From JBHENC01 sp051000345 (GTDB lineage Bacteria; Acidobacteriota; Blastocatellia; Pyrinomonadales; Pyrinomonadaceae), in contig JBPCOJ010000104.1 of NCBI GenBank assembly GCA_051000345.1, forward strand, positions 1 through 18,075: a DNA stretch of 18,075 nucleotides, read 5' to 3'. The notes under the pieces are model-generated. The model saw only the letters and a program-made list of their open reading frames with translations. It ran no database searches and had not been told where the DNA came from. Shown one piece after another: positions 15,953-18,075 of this stretch. The first letter of the stretch is position 1. Each line of letters opens with the position of its first letter. Position numbers and translations under genes: made by a program.

Positions 15953-16225
15953 ATGAACGACAGGCAGAAGCAGATTGAACCGATCCCGGAAGAGTTTGCC
16001 AGCTACGAAGAAGCGGCAGAGTTTTGGGATGCACATGACACGACTGATTACCCGAACGGCTTTGAAACCGTTGCCACTGAAACAGAACTCCGGCATCGTC
16101 GTTATGAAATAGAAATTGATGAAGACCTGATGAAAGTGTTATCGGAGCAAGCTCAAAAAAGAGGCGTCGCCGTCCGTCAATTGGTGAGCGATATGCTGAG
16201 AGAGAAAGTTCGTCCGGCAGCATAA
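15953..16225 (+). CDS. CopG-family antitoxin-like ribbon-helix-helix protein
   Basis: Encodes 90 aa. ATG 15953 lies 5 bp after the previous stop, and the spacing suggests translational coupling; upstream in-frame ATG 15887 falls inside the previous gene and is rejected. Residues 11-31 (PEEFASYEEAAEFWDAHDTTD) match the FWD-H-DY signature of CopG_antitoxin proteins. Residues about 49-88 (RYEIEIDEDLMKVLSEQAQK, then RGVAVRQLVSDMLREKV) fit a ribbon-helix-helix strand plus two helices, which in the family binds DNA and represses its own operon. A toxin of BrnT, PIN or RelE type would normally be adjacent, but none is seen on either side. Product probably cytoplasmic. Confidence 0.72.
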   Translation: MNDRQKQIEPIPEEFASYEEAAEFWDAHDTTDYPNGFETVATETELRHRRYEIEIDEDLMKVLSEQAQKRGVAVRQLVSDMLREKVRPAA

Positions 16226-16391
16226 TTTTAGCCGACGACGGTGCGCAACAAGTCGTTCGATCCGCCCGCCCGTATCATCTCTTTCATCATTGCCATCTAA
16301 TTAAATGCCTCATACGAGCATCGCTTGATTACAACGTATGCGCATTTACTTTGCGAATCCAACCCGATGCTTTAATGCCGATTGATTTAGC
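16226..16391 (+). other. Short intergenic gap without a supported gene
   Basis: This 166-bp gap holds no gene I can support. One plus-strand frame stays open across it and ends at TGA 16393-16395, overlapping the GTG of the next gene, but it has no convincing start. No terminator hairpin with a T-run follows the antitoxin-like gene. Confidence 0.4.
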
Positions 16392-16787
16392 GTGAGCGAA
16401 TACCAGCCCGAACGCATTTTGATTGTCGAAGACGATGAAGCGCGTTGCGCGTGGTTTCGCGGACGATTTGCAAGACACACGATTGATGTGACGTGCGATG
16501 CGGCGCAGGCCGTCCGTTGGCTAATCGCGCGGGATTATTCGATTATCCTGCTCGACCATGATCTTCTCGATGAGCATTATTTTTCGGATGCGCCGGATGA
16601 CGAGCGAACCGGCTATGCAATTGCCCACTACTTAGCGTGCCACGCGGATTGTCAGCGCGATGCGACGATCATCATTCACTCGCTCAACGACTACGGCGCG
16701 GCGCGAATGCTCGATGCGTTGCGCGAGGCAGGCCGCGACGCCGAACACATACCGTTCCCGTATCTTGTTTCAAATCTGAAATTTTAA
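16392..16787 (+). CDS. cREC-type receiver-like protein (cyclic-phosphate-processing receiver family)
   Basis: Encodes 131 aa from GTG 16392. It has the receiver-like order ERILIVEDDEARCAWF (residues 7-22, acidic pair Asp14/Asp15), IILLDHDLLDE (51-61, Asp55 at the phospho-acceptor position), TGYAIAHYL (73-81), then TIIIHSLNDYGAARM (92-106, Ser97 at the switch Thr/Ser position). The canonical receiver Lys is not obvious; PFPYLV sits where it would be expected. The LDHDL motif and missing Lys point to the cREC subgroup, predicted to handle cyclic phosphates in RNA-repair or conflict settings, and not to an ordinary two-component regulator. There is no output domain and no kinase nearby. No Shine-Dalgarno precedes the GTG, so the start is less certain than the domain. 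Confidence 0.75.
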   Translation: MSEYQPERILIVEDDEARCAWFRGRFARHTIDVTCDAAQAVRWLIARDYSIILLDHDLLDEHYFSDAPDDERTGYAIAHYLACHADCQRDATIIIHSLNDYGAARMLDALREAGRDAEHIPFPYLVSNLKF

Positions 16788-17129
16788 TCCGCCCGCACAC
16801 CCTTCCAAACCGATCATCACAGCTTACGAAAGAGACCGGAATAAGGTATATTTCCGCGACGTAAATGAAAGCGCCGGGATTTTTTCTAATGCTCTGTAAT
16901 TTAAGTTTTGGTAAATTGCCTCCAGCTTTAGCTGGAGGATACAAATCAAGAAAGAGTGTGGCTTTAGCCAAAGCGGTTCGGCTAAAGCCGATAATCTGTG
17001 CTACGGCTGTCCACTCGTCTGTTGCTAGTGGCAATTGAATTAAATCCCATACTTTCATTACGCAGCACTAATTTATTTCCGGCACGCGCAAGGCAAACGT
17101 CCCAGCGCCGGACGCTTCGGAGGGAACAG
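16788..17129 (+). other. Intergenic region with palindromic repeat cluster
   Basis: This 342-bp stretch has no supported gene. Its centre is the palindrome cluster at 16919-17031. A minus-strand frame stays open through it (16684-17058), and a plus-strand frame extends the HAD gene back to ATG 16998; both are judged chance translations of the repeat. TCCGGC/GCCGGA form a further inverted repeat near 17079-17112, just before the HAD gene. Confidence 0.5.
16919..17031. repeat. REP-like cluster of inverted repeats
   Basis: Four adjacent palindromes are visible: CCTCCAGC-TTTA-GCTGGAGG (16919-16938), GGCTTTAGCC with GGCTAAAGCC (16960-16969, 16980-16989), AGCCG with CGGCT (16986-16990, 17004-17008) and CCACT with AGTGG (17011-17015, 17027-17031). 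None is followed by a T-run, so terminators are unlikely. The layout suits a dispersed intergenic REP/REPIN-type element. Copy number elsewhere in the genome cannot be judged from this window. Confidence 0.6.
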
Positions 17130-17792
17130 TTGGCGGCAGCCGTTTTTTACGATCTAGAGGGAACTCTGGTCAGCACTAATCTCGTCCACACGCTCGGCTT
17201 TTACGCGAAGCGGCAGGAAGGATTGCTGAAAACTTTTAAGAAGAGCGCGGCGACGCTTTTGAGTTTGCCCGTCTTCGCCGTGACGGATCAGTATAGCCGC
17301 AAGGTCTTCAACGATCTGTTCTTCAAACGCTACAAGGGCGAAACGGAAGACCGCCTGCGTTTCTTCGCCGGAGAATTATTCGAGGATGTGCTGAAGCCAG
17401 CCGTTTATCCCGGCGCGTTCGAGTTGATTGAAAAAGCGCGTAGCTTAGGCTTGCGTCAAGTCGTCGTCACAGGCGCGCTCGACATCTCCGTCGAACCTTT
17501 GATGAAATATCTGGGCATAGAAGATTACGCGGCCAATCATCTCGAATTCGTCAACGGCGTGGCGACAGGCAGGCTTTTACCGCCCGTGCTCGCGGCGGCG
17601 ACGAAGGCGTCTTGGATCAGAATTTTCGCCGAACGCGAAGGCATTAGCCTCTCGGATTCCTACGCCTACACGGACAGCATGAGCGATTTGCCGATGCTCT
17701 CCATCGTCGGCCATCCGGCGGCAGTCAACCCTGACATGCGGCTACGCCAAACAGCGCTGCATCACGATTGGCCTATTTTGAATTTGAAGTAA
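17130..17792 (+). CDS. HAD superfamily hydrolase, subfamily IB (phosphoserine-phosphatase-like)
   Basis: Encodes 220 aa if it starts at TTG 17130, chosen because GGAGGG (17119-17124) lies 5 bases upstream and the HAD motif follows at once. The longer ATG 16998 start would translate the repeat region. Motif I is FYDLEGTL with nucleophile Asp8 and Glu10 in place of the usual second Asp; motif II Thr114 in VVVTGAL; motif III Lys159 in ATKASW; motif IV Asp182 and Asp186 in YTDSMSDLPML. This order and spacing fit HAD-IB phosphatases related to SerB and ThrH; ThrH also carries DLEG. The helical cap lies between motifs I and II (about 20-90). A small phosphorylated metabolite or lipid headgroup is the likely substrate, but which one is unknown. 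Probably cytoplasmic; no signal peptide with this start. Confidence 0.85.
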   Translation: MAAAVFYDLEGTLVSTNLVHTLGFYAKRQEGLLKTFKKSAATLLSLPVFAVTDQYSRKVFNDLFFKRYKGETEDRLRFFAGELFEDVLKPAVYPGAFELIEKARSLGLRQVVVTGALDISVEPLMKYLGIEDYAANHLEFVNGVATGRLLPPVLAAATKASWIRIFAEREGISLSDSYAYTDSMSDLPMLSIVGHPAAVNPDMRLRQTALHHDWPILNLK

Positions 17793-17796
17793 GTTA

Positions 17797-17955
17797 ATGA
17801 AGCCTACGACGCAAACAAGAATATCTGCGTTAGCTTTAGCAGCAGTTTCACTTATATTTCTCACGGCCTGTTCAGCAAGTGTGGAGCGCATTACGTCAAG
17901 AAGCATTGATGAATTTCATTCGCAGTTAAACGATGAAAAGTATAAGGAAACCTAA
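17797..17955 (+). pseudogene. Lipoprotein gene truncated by an insertion sequence
   Basis: ATG 17797, 4 bp after the HAD stop, opens a 52-residue frame. A basic start and hydrophobic run end in IFLTAC (residues 20-25), a textbook lipobox with Cys25 as the lipidated residue. The mature part SASVERITSRSIDEFHSQLN and the following few residues look like the beginning of a small secreted protein. The frame then stops at TAA 17953-17955, where sequence unlike the neighbours begins and leads into a transposase start. A lipoprotein with only 27 mature residues would be unusual, so I read this as the 5' remnant of a longer gene. The remainder should lie beyond the insertion, outside the window. An intact short lipoprotein is the alternative. 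Confidence 0.6.
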
Positions 17956-18075
17956 TGTGTGACTCTTTTTAAGAATCCATTGAACTGAAACCTCTGTAGA
18001 ATGGCTGGTGACAAAACCTAGCTTATCCGCAAAGGAGCAGTTCAATGGACAGAGACACTTTTATCATTACTGTTT
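17953..18075 (+). mobile_element. Left end of an insertion sequence (runs off the right edge)
   Basis: From about 17953 the sequence changes character and leads through a 90-base untranslated stretch to a transposase-like start. The exact left boundary and terminal inverted repeat cannot be fixed because the right end is not in the window. The interrupted lipoprotein frame supports an insertion here. Confidence 0.5.
18045..18075 (+). CDS. Probable transposase, first 10 codons only
   Basis: A strong binding site AAAGGAG (18031-18037) lies 7 bases before ATG 18045. The visible N-terminus MDRDTFIITV resembles the opening of DDE transposases often assigned to IS982 or IS4-like families (FIITVF-type start). 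With only ten residues this is a weak call, based on the start motif, the ribosome binding site and the disrupted gene to the left. Confidence 0.45.
   Translation, partial: MDRDTFIITV

Noticed and set aside
16228..16298. Minus-strand 22-codon frame starting MAMMKEM
   Set aside because: Too short, with a stop codon directly upstream and no binding site or known homologue.
16156..16395. Plus-strand open frame through the gap before the cREC gene, ending LRIQPDALMPIDLA
   Set aside because: No plausible start codon or ribosome binding site, overlap with the antitoxin-like gene, and no family resemblance; could be a degraded gene but cannot be supported.
16684..17058. Minus-strand 124-codon frame opposite the cREC gene and the repeat cluster
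   Set aside because: Half is antisense to a gene with a recognisable domain and the rest is translation of palindromic repeats.

Overview
The window looks like chromosomal DNA of an Acidobacteriota-type bacterium, most likely close to Blastocatellia/Pyrinomonadaceae. This rests on gene style and not on any marker gene: moderate GC, many large exported or membrane proteins of uncharacterised families, a UPF0182 protein, GTG/TTG starts with overlapping stop/start junctions, and palindromic GGCTAAAGCC-type intergenic repeats. No rRNA, tRNA, CRISPR array or replication origin was seen.

Left part (1-2762, minus strand): a probable operon reads trpE (anthranilate synthase large subunit), then a secreted cyclophilin-type prolyl isomerase that overlaps the trpE stop, then the start of an ankyrin-repeat lipoprotein that runs off the left edge. 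A divergent intergenic region with a plausible promoter leads into a plus-strand gene for an unusual membrane protease: FHA domain, one transmembrane helix, coiled coil, then a trypsin-like domain (3035-4720).

Central part (4721-15022, plus strand): after a 442-bp intergenic region with a consensus-like promoter and several hairpins comes a tightly coupled trio. It comprises an exported helical protein of unknown function (5163-7229), a secreted alkaline-phosphatase-superfamily phosphodiesterase with a very large insertion (7232-9802), and a polytopic protein that fuses a UPF0104/LPG-synthase-type flippase-like domain to an FtsX/MacB permease (9802-12033). Their junctions overlap or are separated by 2 bp, so they are probably co-translated. 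Together they suggest an envelope system that moves and cleaves a lipid- or glycan-linked phosphodiester; this is inference. A UPF0182 membrane protein (12116-15022) follows, preceded by what may be its own promoter.

Right part (15023-18075, plus strand): this is an accessory-looking region. It holds a small, AT-richer membrane-anchored protein with a calcium-loop-like motif, two tandem antitoxin-like genes with no recognisable toxin, a cREC-type receiver-like protein, an intergenic palindromic repeat cluster, a HAD-IB hydrolase that probably starts at TTG, a lipoprotein gene cut short, and the left end of an insertion sequence that seems to have done the cutting.
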